DNA of 64,000 bases from JAZUCL01 sp045639125 (lineage in GTDB: Bacteria; Bacillota; Clostridia; Oscillospirales; QAMX01). Positions within the stretch are counted from its first letter, which is position 1. Each line of letters starts with the position of its first letter. Below the pieces are notes generated by a model, which saw only the letters and a program-made list of their open reading frames with translations, had not been told where the DNA came from and ran no database searches. Made by a program: the position numbers and the translations under genes. Positions 16,521 to 24,612 of the stretch are shown one piece after another. The DNA lies in assembly GCA_045639125.1 (NCBI GenBank), contig JAZUCL010000014.1:62001-126000 (forward strand), in the 5' to 3' direction.

Positions 16521-16553
16521 AAGGAGCGAGAACTGCGGTTTTCGCTCCTTTTC
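16521..16553 (+). terminator. Terminator of fba
   Basis: Stem AAGGAGCGA/TCGCTCCTT with a 12-base loop followed by TTCT, 14 bases after the stop. Confidence 0.8.
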
Positions 16554-16593
16554 TACTTGTGGCAAATAGATTATCAGATTGGACGAAAAAGAG

Positions 16594-17430
16594 ATGAATA
16601 GACAAAAACTGATAGATTATATTTTACTCATACTTAAAGGTATTGTAGTCGGTTTTGGTGCTATTATGCCTGGTATCAGCGGTGGTACACTATGTGTAGC
16701 CTTTGGAATGTACAAACCTATACTTAACGTACTTTCCCACCCATTTAAGACACTTAAAACCGACGGCATACGGCTGTTTTTCTTTATTCTTGGCGGTGGA
16801 CTCGGTTTTGTAGGGCTGTCAGGCCTTGCAAGTATGCTTATGGCTGCCGACAGTTTTGCAGTCACTTTAGTATTCATTGGCTTTATCTTAGGTACACTGC
16901 CTGACTTATGGAATGAGGCTGGAGGTAAGAAAAAGCGAACCGTATCTTCATATTTCTTTGCCTTTTGCGGTTTTCTATTCCTTTCAGCAATACTCCTAAC
17001 ACTTCGCTCAGGCGGTGGATTTGTCATAGAGGCCGGATTTGGCGGATTTTTCCTGTGTGGTATTTTGTGGGGTCTTAGTTTTGTAGTGCCCGGTCTTAGT
17101 TCTTCCACGCTACTAATCTTCTTCGGTCTGTATCAGCCAATGCTTGAAGGAATTTCTCGTCTGTCAATCCCTGTGTTATTCCCCTTGGGTATCGGCGTTT
17201 TACTTTGCATTTTACTTCTCCCAAGAGGAGTAAACGCACTGTTTGATAAGTACCACAGCCAATGTTCTCACGCAATTATAGGTGTCGTTACCGCAAGTAT
17301 GGTAGCAGTTTTGCCCACAGAATTGTTTGCGTCTGTGTCAAACGGACTTTTCGGTATTTTGTATATTACCATAGGTTTCCTTGTGTCTCACTTTGCAGGT
17401 CGATACTGTAATTCGCTTACAAGCATATAA
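16594..17430 (+). CDS. DUF368 membrane protein, probable polyprenyl-phosphate transporter
   Basis: 278-residue integral membrane protein with two related halves. The DUF368 signature GFGAIMPGISGGTLCVAFGM near the N-terminus is echoed by LSFVVPGLSSSTLLIFFGLY in the second half. The DUF368 family (PopT) is known to recycle undecaprenyl phosphate across the membrane for envelope polymer synthesis. An ATG start (16594) is used; an in-frame TTG 15 bases upstream is possible, and neither has a strong ribosome site. About eight transmembrane helices. Confidence 0.85.
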   Translation: MNRQKLIDYILLILKGIVVGFGAIMPGISGGTLCVAFGMYKPILNVLSHPFKTLKTDGIRLFFFILGGGLGFVGLSGLASMLMAADSFAVTLVFIGFILGTLPDLWNEAGGKKKRTVSSYFFAFCGFLFLSAILLTLRSGGGFVIEAGFGGFFLCGILWGLSFVVPGLSSSTLLIFFGLYQPMLEGISRLSIPVLFPLGIGVLLCILLLPRGVNALFDKYHSQCSHAIIGVVTASMVAVLPTELFASVSNGLFGILYITIGFLVSHFAGRYCNSLTSI

Positions 17431-17432
17431 AA

Positions 17433-17465
17433 ATGCCGACAGGTTTTAGACCTGTCGGCATAAAT
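17433..17465. terminator. Bidirectional terminator
   Basis: Stem ATGCCGACAGG/CCTGTCGGCAT with flanking A and T runs, between two convergent genes. Confidence 0.88.
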
Positions 17466-17475
17466 TATTTGCTTA

Positions 17476-18882
17476 TTATTCTGCTGTTTCTTCTACAGTA
17501 TCAACTTTTTTCTTTTCGCCGATGCTAAGGATAAGGTTCATAATGATACCGAAGATTGCAGCACCTGCGATACAGGGAATATTCATACCGAAGAAAGGAA
17601 TGTTGCCGCCGAATGCGTAGTTACCGCCGATACCAAGTACCATAACAGATGCGATAACTGCAATGTTTTTAGCGGAGAACATATCAACCTTATGGTCGAT
17701 CATGATTGCGATACCCTGTGCAGCGATAGCACCGAAAAGGTAGATTTCAAGGCCGCCGATAACTGCTAAAGGAATACCGTAGATGATACCGATAAGGGGT
17801 GTGAAAAAGGAGATAATCATAGCGATAATTGCTGCAGCAGCGATTACCGGTACGCTAAATACTTTCGTGATAGCCATTGTGGAGATGTTCTCACCATAGT
17901 TTGTACCAGCAGGGCCACCAACTACGCCGGAAATCATATCACAGATACCGTCACCGATAAGGTTGCGGTCAAGCAAGTCGATCATACGATATTTAAGGCT
18001 CTTGCCCTTATTCTTTGCTACGTTGTTTACATAGATATCAAGTTGATACATATGTGCTGTGGACTCCGGGATTGTTGCAATAGCGATAGGCATAATTGCA
18101 ATTGCTGCTGTCCATGATACCTTTGGGAATGTGAAAGCAGGAATAGCGAAGATTGAGCCATCGCCAAGTTTCCAGAGAGAAGCCTCAAGTGCTTCAGGAG
18201 GCATTGCACGGAACAAACTTACGTCTGTGCAAAGCAAGATGATACCTGCTGCTAAACAGCCAGTCAATGCACCAAGAAGAAGAGGCAACTGACCTAAAAG
18301 TCCCTTTAAGTAGCGAGAGTAGATAACTGTTGAGAACAAAGTAATAAGTGCAACCAAAAGCCACAAACTGTTCTCTGTTGGTGTGCCTGCGGTACTAACT
18401 GCATCACCAAGAGCGTTGCCTGCAAGGGTAAGACCGATAATCATAGCAACCGGGCCTGTGATAGATGCAGGTAGAATTTTCTCAACTGCTTTTGCACCAC
18501 AGAACTTAACAATTAAGCCGGCAACAATGGAAACAATACCGGAAAGAATAATACCAAACTGTGCGTACTGAATTGCTTCAGGAGGCAAAATTCCATTTAC
18601 TTTCTCAAATCCCTCTGCTGCACACATACTTGCAATAGCGGTTAGGTATGCAAAACTGGAACCGTAGTAAAGTGGGATTTTCTTGCCTGTGATCAAGATA
18701 AAGCAAAGAGTTGCAAGACCACTTGCGAAGATTGTGGTGGAAACTTGGAAGCCGGTGATGAGTGCGACTGTTACCGTCGCAGGGAACATAACGATTACTT
18801 GCTGAATTGCGTAGAGAAACAATTTCCATGTGGTTGGGCGTTCGTCGGGCAAATAGCCGACAATTTGTTTTTGTTTGCTCAT
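17476..18882 (-). CDS. Uracil/xanthine-family (NCS2) permease, probably uracil
   Basis: 468-residue NCS2 permease with about 14 membrane segments. IPESTAHMYQLDIY carries the first substrate glutamate, and GGPAGTNYGENISTMAITKV the second region, closest to uracil permeases. It is probably a uracil:H+ symporter. A GAGGGG site precedes the ATG. Its promoter overlaps a perfect palindrome. It is expressed alone, and pyrimidine synthesis genes lie elsewhere in the window. A xanthine or other base remains possible. Confidence 0.85.
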   Translation of the reverse strand: MSKQKQIVGYLPDERPTTWKLFLYAIQQVIVMFPATVTVALITGFQVSTTIFASGLATLCFILITGKKIPLYYGSSFAYLTAIASMCAAEGFEKVNGILPPEAIQYAQFGIILSGIVSIVAGLIVKFCGAKAVEKILPASITGPVAMIIGLTLAGNALGDAVSTAGTPTENSLWLLVALITLFSTVIYSRYLKGLLGQLPLLLGALTGCLAAGIILLCTDVSLFRAMPPEALEASLWKLGDGSIFAIPAFTFPKVSWTAAIAIMPIAIATIPESTAHMYQLDIYVNNVAKNKGKSLKYRMIDLLDRNLIGDGICDMISGVVGGPAGTNYGENISTMAITKVFSVPVIAAAAIIAMIISFFTPLIGIIYGIPLAVIGGLEIYLFGAIAAQGIAIMIDHKVDMFSAKNIAVIASVMVLGIGGNYAFGGNIPFFGMNIPCIAGAAIFGIIMNLILSIGEKKKVDTVEETAE

Positions 18883-18915
18883 TGACTGATCCCCTCATTT
18901 TTATAAAATTTTTTT

Positions 18916-18928
18916 GGCACAATGTGCC
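18916..18928 (-). promoter_or_regulatory. Dyad in the uracil permease leader
   Basis: Perfect inverted repeat GGCACA-A-TGTGCC in the first bases of the expected transcript, between the -10 box and the start codon. It could be an operator or a small leader hairpin. Confidence 0.4.
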
Positions 18929-18946
18929 GTGGCTTTTCTGCAAACA

Positions 18947-18975
18947 AGTATAACAGAAATATGGAAATTTGTAAA
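18947..18975 (-). promoter_or_regulatory. Sigma-A promoter of the uracil permease
   Basis: Minus-strand TTTACA (18970-18975), 17-base spacer, TATACT (18947-18952). Confidence 0.6.
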
Positions 18976-18990
18976 GGCGTTTTTACAAAT
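18967..18990. promoter_or_regulatory. Operator-like palindrome over the -35 box
   Basis: Perfect 9-bp arms ATTTGTAAA and TTTACAAAT around a 6-base centre. The palindrome covers the whole -35 hexamer of the permease promoter, a typical repressor site arrangement. The cognate regulator is unknown. Confidence 0.5.
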
Positions 18991-19053
18991 AATATGACAA
19001 AATTTTCAAAAACACCCACAAATTTTCAAGATGATATGTTAAAATAGGAAAAT

Positions 19054-19080
19054 AACGGACGGAAATTTCTTCCGTCCGTT
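19054..19080 (-). terminator. Terminator of the TagO-linked operon
   Basis: Perfect 11-bp stem AACGGACGGAA/TTCCGTCCGTT; the minus-strand continuation is T-rich. It follows the last gene of the trpS-tagO unit. Confidence 0.85.
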
Positions 19081-19104
19081 CAGAGTATTATTTACTTAGT
19101 TTAA

Positions 19105-19866
19105 CTATCCTAAAATCGTATAGTCGGGTGGTAATGCAAATACGGTTTCGTCATAGACTCCAACAGTAAGAGAGTCTACATCACAAGTAAATATAGGTGT
19201 CGTTTCCTTGGTCACGGCACCATAAATTAAAAGGCCCTCTGCAAGAGATACGTAATACTCATACAAATACTTTAAGTTTTTATCTTGTGCCGCCACGTAA
19301 ATACACGGAATTTCGTTGTATGTGTCGTAGCGTGCCTCAACTATTTGAGATGAGTCTTGTGCCAACACGTCCTCGTAAGTCAATATACCTGCCGATGCAT
19401 CAGAGGAAAAAGACCCTCTTGCATACGTTTCGTACGTTGTGCTACCCTCGTTCCAAAGATATGCTTTATCATTCCAGTACACCTCATTTCGTATCGTGCC
19501 GTCAGATACTGTACGTGTACGAGAGTTGCCGTCTTTTACCCAATAATCAATGGTACGGTTTTTAGTGGCTTTGCCATAGTGATTTTTTGATTTTATCGTC
19601 ATGTGATATGTGGAAGGCCGTGACATTGACGCAATAACAGCCTGCACATTTTCCTTTGTAACAACAATTTGTTCAAGATCAGTATTTACCTGTGGTGTAG
19701 CACCGCCCGGGTCTTGAACTGTTGTGCCTTGTACTTTTGACGGCAGAGAGATTGCTATATCTCGCTCACCGTCACGAAAATCACCCAATAAAATATGGGC
19801 AAATACTGACACCATTACAAGCATCACAACAATAATGCTAATTTGTATCTTGCGTTGCTTTGCCAT
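19105..19866 (-). CDS. Membrane-anchored extracytoplasmic protein of unknown function
   Basis: 253 residues. A single N-terminal helix (about 8-28, ISIIVVMLVMVSVFAHILLG) is followed by an outside domain rich in beta strands and Tyr/Trp/Asp. Segments such as MTIKSKNHYGK, YWVKDGNSRTRT and EVYWNDKAYLWNE alternate charge and aromatics, as in LolA/LppX-like sheets. No catalytic motif is seen. It starts 4 bases after the TagO/WecA-type gene and is surely co-transcribed with it, so a link to envelope polymers is plausible. Confidence 0.6.
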   Translation of the reverse strand: MAKQRKIQISIIVVMLVMVSVFAHILLGDFRDGERDIAISLPSKVQGTTVQDPGGATPQVNTDLEQIVVTKENVQAVIASMSRPSTYHMTIKSKNHYGKATKNRTIDYWVKDGNSRTRTVSDGTIRNEVYWNDKAYLWNEGSTTYETYARGSFSSDASAGILTYEDVLAQDSSQIVEARYDTYNEIPCIYVAAQDKNLKYLYEYYVSLAEGLLIYGAVTKETTPIFTCDVDSLTVGVYDETVFALPPDYTILG

Positions 19867-19870
19867 ACGT

Positions 19871-21004
19871 TCACTCCTTATCGGGTGTTTCGTAAGATTT
19901 TATATCCTCTTGGTTTTCTTCAGACTTTTCTTCCTGCTCAGGTGTTTCCTGCGGTTGCATTTTTCGCTTTGCACCTATCGGCAATAATTTGAATCCGATT
20001 ACAGATGCCATTATAATAGCAAGAAGCAGTAAAATAGCCCTAATTTCGCCACTTGTAGCAAGAACCACTGCAACAATACCGAGGATTCCGCTTAACGAGT
20101 AGAGTATCGCAACGGCTTGTTTCTGATTAAAGCCCATATCTATAAGTTTGTGATGTACGTGCTCTCTGTCAGCCGCACCGGGACTTCTTCCTGAAAGAAG
20201 TCTGCGTCCTACAGCACATATCATATCAAACAGCGGAAGTCCTAAAATGAGAAACGGCACTGCAAATGATACTACTGCGTAAAACTTAAACAGACCTTGT
20301 ATAGACATTGTCGCAAGGATATATCCTAAGAAAGTGGAGCCTGTATCGCCCATAAAAATCTTTGCAGGGTTGAAGTTGTATGGTAGAAATCCCAAAATCG
20401 CACCTGACAGAGATGCCATTATCACCGCAACTATTGGATCGCCTAAAACACAGGCAATTATAAGAAGAGACAACGCCGCAATAGACGATACACCTGCCGC
20501 AAGGCCGTCAAGACCGTCAATGAAATTTACTGCATTTGTAAGTCCTACAATCCAAATTACAGTCAATGGTATGCTAAATACACCTAAATAGGTATACGGC
20601 TCTGTGCTAAACATATTAAAATTTGAAAATGTTTCAATTTGCAATCCGCCATAAAGTACTGGCCATAGTGACGCCACAACTTGAACTACAAGTTTTATAG
20701 ATGCTTTCAATGCGAAAACGTCATCTATAATACCAAGCGTCACCAAAATCAACGCTCCTACTAAAATACCTACCATAGTTTGATCAATCTTACCAAAGAT
20801 AAGAACCGCAACTAAAAATCCGGCGAAAATTGCAAGACCGCCAAGACGTGGTACAGGTTTTTTATGCATACGTCGGCTATCACGTGGTACATCAACAGCA
20901 CCGATAATATAGGCAAACTTTTTAACAGGCGGTGTCATGAAAAAAGACACTAATGCCGCAACTAAAAATGTTATAGCAATAATCAGATAAGATGTGTTTG
21001 TCAT
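19871..21004 (-). CDS. MraY/WecA/TagO-family undecaprenyl-phosphate sugar-phosphate transferase
   Basis: 377 residues, about 11 membrane helices. Transfers a sugar 1-phosphate (usually GlcNAc-1-P) to undecaprenyl phosphate, starting teichoic acid or other glycopolymer synthesis. Signatures: MHKKPVPRLGG near residue 50, NFIDGLDGLAAG, KIFMGDTGSTFLG, and the terminal cytoplasmic AADREHVHHKLI. The C-terminus carries a 30-residue Glu/Gln-rich tail. MraY itself is less likely, because the gene is not in a division cluster and the HVHHKL motif is TagO/WecA-like. Confidence 0.88.
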   Translation of the reverse strand: MTNTSYLIIAITFLVAALVSFFMTPPVKKFAYIIGAVDVPRDSRRMHKKPVPRLGGLAIFAGFLVAVLIFGKIDQTMVGILVGALILVTLGIIDDVFALKASIKLVVQVVASLWPVLYGGLQIETFSNFNMFSTEPYTYLGVFSIPLTVIWIVGLTNAVNFIDGLDGLAAGVSSIAALSLLIIACVLGDPIVAVIMASLSGAILGFLPYNFNPAKIFMGDTGSTFLGYILATMSIQGLFKFYAVVSFAVPFLILGLPLFDMICAVGRRLLSGRSPGAADREHVHHKLIDMGFNQKQAVAILYSLSGILGIVAVVLATSGEIRAILLLLAIIMASVIGFKLLPIGAKRKMQPQETPEQEEKSEENQEDIKSYETPDKE

Positions 21005-21022
21005 CTAATCACCTCGAGCAAA

Positions 21023-22027
21023 TTAACGTGGTTTCTTTACAAAACCAACTTTTCTGTATACCTTATCAAGTGTCTTTCTTGCCAAATATGATGCCTTCAT
21101 TGCACCGTCAGCATAGATTTTTTCAAGATAATCACGGTTTTTCAGTAGTTCCTCCGCTTGTTCACGAACAGGGCGGAGCATTTCAACAACACTCTCTCCT
21201 ACTGTAAGTTTGAAGTCGCCGTATCCTCGTCCTTCAAACTCCGCTTCAATCGCTTCAAAACTCTTGCCTGTTGCAACGGAGTATATGGTCATAAGGTTAG
21301 AAATACCCTTTTTATTCTCTGTATCGAAACGCACCACTGTATCGCTGTCTGTTACCGCACGTTTGAAACTACGCATAATATCTTCCGGTTTATCAAGCAG
21401 GCAGATACAACCGCCGTCCTCAATCTCTGACTTGGACATCTTATTTTCAGGTGCTGAAAGGCTCATTACACGAGCACCTGTCTTTGGAATAAACGGCTCC
21501 GGTATAGTAAATGTATCGCCATAGACTCCGTTAAATCTCTTTGCTATATCACGAGTAATCTCAACGTGCTGTTTTTGATCCTCACCAACTGGAACAAGAT
21601 CAGCCTGATAGAGAAGAATATCCGATGCCATAAGTACAGGATAGGTAAACAGACCTGCGTTGATGTTGTCTGCATTTTTTGCAGATTTGTCCTTAAACTG
21701 TGTCATTCTTGACAGTTCACCAAACATCGTATAGCAACCAAGCACCCAACCAAGTTCTGCATGGGCAGGCACGTGGCTTTGGATATATAATATACTCTTT
21801 TCCGGGTCAATTCCGCAAGCGATATACTGTGCAAGTTGTTCAAGACTTCTCTTTCTCAAATCGGCCGGATTTTGACGTACAGTAATTGCGTGCATATCAA
21901 CGATACAGTAAAGGCAGTTGTAATCGGCCTGTAAATCTACCCAGTTTTTAATGGCTCCGATATATGAGCCGAGCGTCAAACTACCGCTTGGCTTAATACC
22001 TGAAAATATTGTCTTTTTATCGTCCAT
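21023..22027 (-). CDS. trpS: Tryptophanyl-tRNA synthetase
   Basis: Charges tRNA-Trp. 334 residues. The HIGH-like region GIKPSGSLTLGSYIGA and the KMSKS loop ENKMSKSE are both present, with GEDQKQH between them. The start at MDDKKT follows AAGGGAG at 8 bases; an upstream in-frame ATG lacks this. No T-box leader is present, because the gene lies 13 bases after the aminotransferase gene in the same unit. Confidence 0.95.
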   Translation of the reverse strand: MDDKKTIFSGIKPSGSLTLGSYIGAIKNWVDLQADYNCLYCIVDMHAITVRQNPADLRKRSLEQLAQYIACGIDPEKSILYIQSHVPAHAELGWVLGCYTMFGELSRMTQFKDKSAKNADNINAGLFTYPVLMASDILLYQADLVPVGEDQKQHVEITRDIAKRFNGVYGDTFTIPEPFIPKTGARVMSLSAPENKMSKSEIEDGGCICLLDKPEDIMRSFKRAVTDSDTVVRFDTENKKGISNLMTIYSVATGKSFEAIEAEFEGRGYGDFKLTVGESVVEMLRPVREQAEELLKNRDYLEKIYADGAMKASYLARKTLDKVYRKVGFVKKPR

Positions 22028-22040
22028 TGTCGCATCTCCC

Positions 22041-23228
22041 TTACTTGACATATTGAACAATCGCCTTGCCCAAAAGTTCTGTACCCTTATCTATCTGCTC
22101 AAATGTAGGCAGAGAGAAATTCAAGCGTACACATGGTGATATTGCTCTCTCGTCAATTTGGAATGCACTTCCCGGTACTGCTGCAACGCCCATCGTCTTA
22201 CAGATTTTACAAAGTTCTGCTCCATCGTAACCGTCAGGGAGCGTCAGCCACAAAAACAGTCCGCCATCGGGGACTTCATACTTAACCTTTTCGCCAAAGT
22301 GACGGCGAATTCCCTCTACCATGCGGTCACGCTTTGCTTTATATATTCCACGAACACGTTCTATATGTCCGTCAATATCACACTCTCGGATAATTCGGTC
22401 TGCAATCATCTGGAAGAACAAGTTGGTATGTACGTCACTTACCTGCTTTACAACAACGATTTTCTGTATTATCTCCTTGTTGGCACATACAAAGCCAATA
22501 CGAATACCGGGAGACAAGACCTTTGAATAACTACCTACGTAAATAACACGTCCGTCAGTGTCTAAAGTCTTTATTGCAGGTACATTTTCTCCGCTGTAAC
22601 GGAGTTCAAAGTAAGGGTTATCCTCTAAAATCATTACGTCATATTTCTGTGCAAGGGCGTATATAGCCTTTCTCTTTTCAAGAGATGTGACACGTCCCGT
22701 AGGATTTTGGAATGTGGGGATAACGTATATAAGACGCACATTTTTCTCAGTCTTTAGAGCGTTTTCAAGTGCCTCTATATTCATACCATCCTCCTCTACA
22801 GGAATACCTACGAGGTTTGCACGATATGAACGGAAAGCGTTGAGAGATCCGATAAAACTTGGGCTTTCACAGATAATTGTGTCTCCCTCATTTACAAAGC
22901 ATTTACAGGAAAGTTCCATTCCCTGCTGTCCGCCTGACATAATAACAAGGTCATCATTCTCACCGCCGATACCGTACTTATTATGAAGTCTTTCCGCTGT
23001 AGACTCACGCAAAGGGGTGTAACCCTCACTTGTGCCGTACTGAAGTGCAGCAGAGGCGTTGTTTGTAAAAATATCGTTGGCAATACGTTGCATATCATCA
23101 ACAGGGAACGCATCAGGTGCAGGATTGCCTGCGGCAAGTGAAATAATAGACGGGTCTGATATTTTAAGTATTTCACGAATTGCAGACGGCTTAAGTGCAC
23201 CTATTCTGTCTGAAAATTTGTAGTTCAT
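22041..23228 (-). CDS. PLP-dependent aminotransferase, class I/II
   Basis: 395 residues of the fold-type I group related to 2-aminoadipate/MocR-type aminotransferases. LAAGNPAPDAFP at the N-terminus, MSGGQQGMELSCKCF, EDNPYFELRY and the cofactor lysine in VGSYSKVLSPGIRIGF are all present. The C-terminal VPGSAFQIDE and CVRLNFS fit. The true start is the ATG 8 bases after AAGGAG; a GTG overlapping that site was rejected. The amino donor and acceptor cannot be predicted; branched-chain, aromatic or 2-aminoadipate substrates are all possible. There is no HTH domain. Confidence 0.85.
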   Translation of the reverse strand: MNYKFSDRIGALKPSAIREILKISDPSIISLAAGNPAPDAFPVDDMQRIANDIFTNNASAALQYGTSEGYTPLRESTAERLHNKYGIGGENDDLVIMSGGQQGMELSCKCFVNEGDTIICESPSFIGSLNAFRSYRANLVGIPVEEDGMNIEALENALKTEKNVRLIYVIPTFQNPTGRVTSLEKRKAIYALAQKYDVMILEDNPYFELRYSGENVPAIKTLDTDGRVIYVGSYSKVLSPGIRIGFVCANKEIIQKIVVVKQVSDVHTNLFFQMIADRIIRECDIDGHIERVRGIYKAKRDRMVEGIRRHFGEKVKYEVPDGGLFLWLTLPDGYDGAELCKICKTMGVAAVPGSAFQIDERAISPCVRLNFSLPTFEQIDKGTELLGKAIVQYVK

Positions 23229-23377
23229 TATTAACACTCCTTGTATATGTAAGTGTAGGATTTTTACATTCTATCGCCATTATATCAGTATATATCGTAT
23301 TTTATCATAGTAACAGAGAAAATGCAATATTATTTTCCTTTTTACCCATGCAATGAAAGGTGAACTTCATGACAAAA

Positions 23378-23404
23378 ACAGCCTGAAAATATTTTTCAGG
23401 CTGT
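23378..23404 (-). terminator. Terminator of mrnC
   Basis: 12-bp stem ACAGCCTGAAAA/TTTTCAGGCTGT with a 3-base loop, followed on the minus strand by a T-run; it abuts the mrnC stop codon. Confidence 0.85.
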
Positions 23405-23812
23405 CTATTCAAATGTTTCTTTACAAAGCACAAACAACTGGTTTATTCGCTCGTTTTGTCCTGTCAAATACAAATACCCAAAGACCGCTTCAAGTGCTGT
23501 TGACATACTGTAATCAGCAGGAGATGCCGCCTTTGGAATGTTGTTTGTACGTGCGTTTCTTCCCCGTTGGAATACCGCCAATTCCTCGTCGGTAAGTTGC
23601 TCTTTTACAGCATGTGCCGCCTTTGACTGACTTACAGCACACACAAGTTCAACTGTTCGGCGGTGGAGTGCCTTATTTGTCAGATTATGCCTTGCACAAA
23701 GTTCTGACCTTACCATAAGTTCGTATACTGCATCTCCTATATGTGCAAGGGCAAGTGCAGAAAAATTATGCAGTTCGTCACGAGTGACTGTCGGGTGATA
23801 TAGGGGTTCCAT
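23405..23812 (-). CDS. mrnC: Mini-ribonuclease III
   Basis: RNase III domain without a dsRNA-binding domain, 135 residues; trims 23S rRNA precursors in Gram-positives. ALAHIGDAVYELMVR holds the first catalytic acidic cluster, and STALEAVFGYLYLTG the second. ARTNNIPKAAS is a family segment. The start at MEPLYHP has GAAAGGA upstream; a longer frame would add 24 residues and overlap spoIIR. It lies downstream of spoIIR. Confidence 0.92.
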   Translation of the reverse strand: MEPLYHPTVTRDELHNFSALALAHIGDAVYELMVRSELCARHNLTNKALHRRTVELVCAVSQSKAAHAVKEQLTDEELAVFQRGRNARTNNIPKAASPADYSMSTALEAVFGYLYLTGQNERINQLFVLCKETFE

Positions 23813-23880
23813 ATTGTAAATCCTTTCATTGACAATTACCCTACCAGTATACTCGCTTTTTGTGGATTTTGCAAGTATTA

Positions 23881-24477
23881 TCAAATACCTGCCAAAAAAT
23901 CAAGTAGCCAAAATCGCAATTCATACGTTATACCTTCGTCTGTAATAATTCGTATTTGATTTTCTGTAAGGGCTGACGAGATTTCTTTGCTTTTAATTGA
24001 TGCCGATGTGCAAAGAGGTGGAAATACAACACACCACCAGTTTTGTCCCCGTGCCTCGCCTATCTCTATACGAAGTGTGCGGTAGTTTCCTGCCGGTAGT
24101 GTGAATGTGTCATAAGTTCGACGTGGGAATGGGTATGACTGGCAAATTGTACCTGTCACTGTATAGTCAAACCCCTCTGAAAATACGATTTCTTGTGCTA
24201 CCCTTTCTATATGTGGCAGATTATCTTTTAGTAAGTTATACGCTTCATCTGAGTCTTTTGTATTACAAGTCATTCTTGCCACTTCTTCCACCACTGCATC
24301 ACGAACTTTGAGTTTTAATTCTTGGTCAAAAGCAGTGTCAGAGTTTGCAACTACGTGGAGTCGTGTAAGTGATGTATAAAGTGGTTGCACCTCTACAGCA
24401 AGGGTATACACGCAGATTGTTGATGCACATAAAAATATGAGTCCGATTTTTCTTAGTGCTACGTATGTACTTTTCAA
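23881..24477 (-). CDS. spoIIR: Stage II sporulation protein R
   Basis: Secreted forespore signal that activates SpoIIGA and so pro-sigma-E in the mother cell. 198 residues. An N-terminal hydrophobic helix (IGLIFLCASTICVYTLA) is followed by the family motif RLHVVANSDTAFDQELKLKV and by GQNWWCVVFPPLC. Start: TTG 6 bases after GGGAGG, since the upstream in-frame TTG overlaps the ribosome site. The presence of this gene supports genuine endospore formation. Confidence 0.95.
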   Translation of the reverse strand: MKSTYVALRKIGLIFLCASTICVYTLAVEVQPLYTSLTRLHVVANSDTAFDQELKLKVRDAVVEEVARMTCNTKDSDEAYNLLKDNLPHIERVAQEIVFSEGFDYTVTGTICQSYPFPRRTYDTFTLPAGNYRTLRIEIGEARGQNWWCVVFPPLCTSASIKSKEISSALTENQIRIITDEGITYELRFWLLDFLAGI

Positions 24478-24549
24478 ATTATATCCTCCCAAATATCTTA
24501 TGAAAGGAGTATTGACATCTTTGCTTCAGATTAAACTGCAAATGCGAAA

Positions 24550-24583
24550 AAATCCCACCGCAACATAAAATGCGGTGGGATTT
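24550..24583 (-). terminator. Terminator of the PFOR gene
   Basis: 13-bp stem AAATCCCACCGCA/TGCGGTGGGATTT with an 8-base loop; the minus-strand continuation TTTT supports termination after nifJ. Confidence 0.88.
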
Positions 24584-24612
24584 CGTTATTCACTTACAAC
24601 TTAGAGTGTAAA

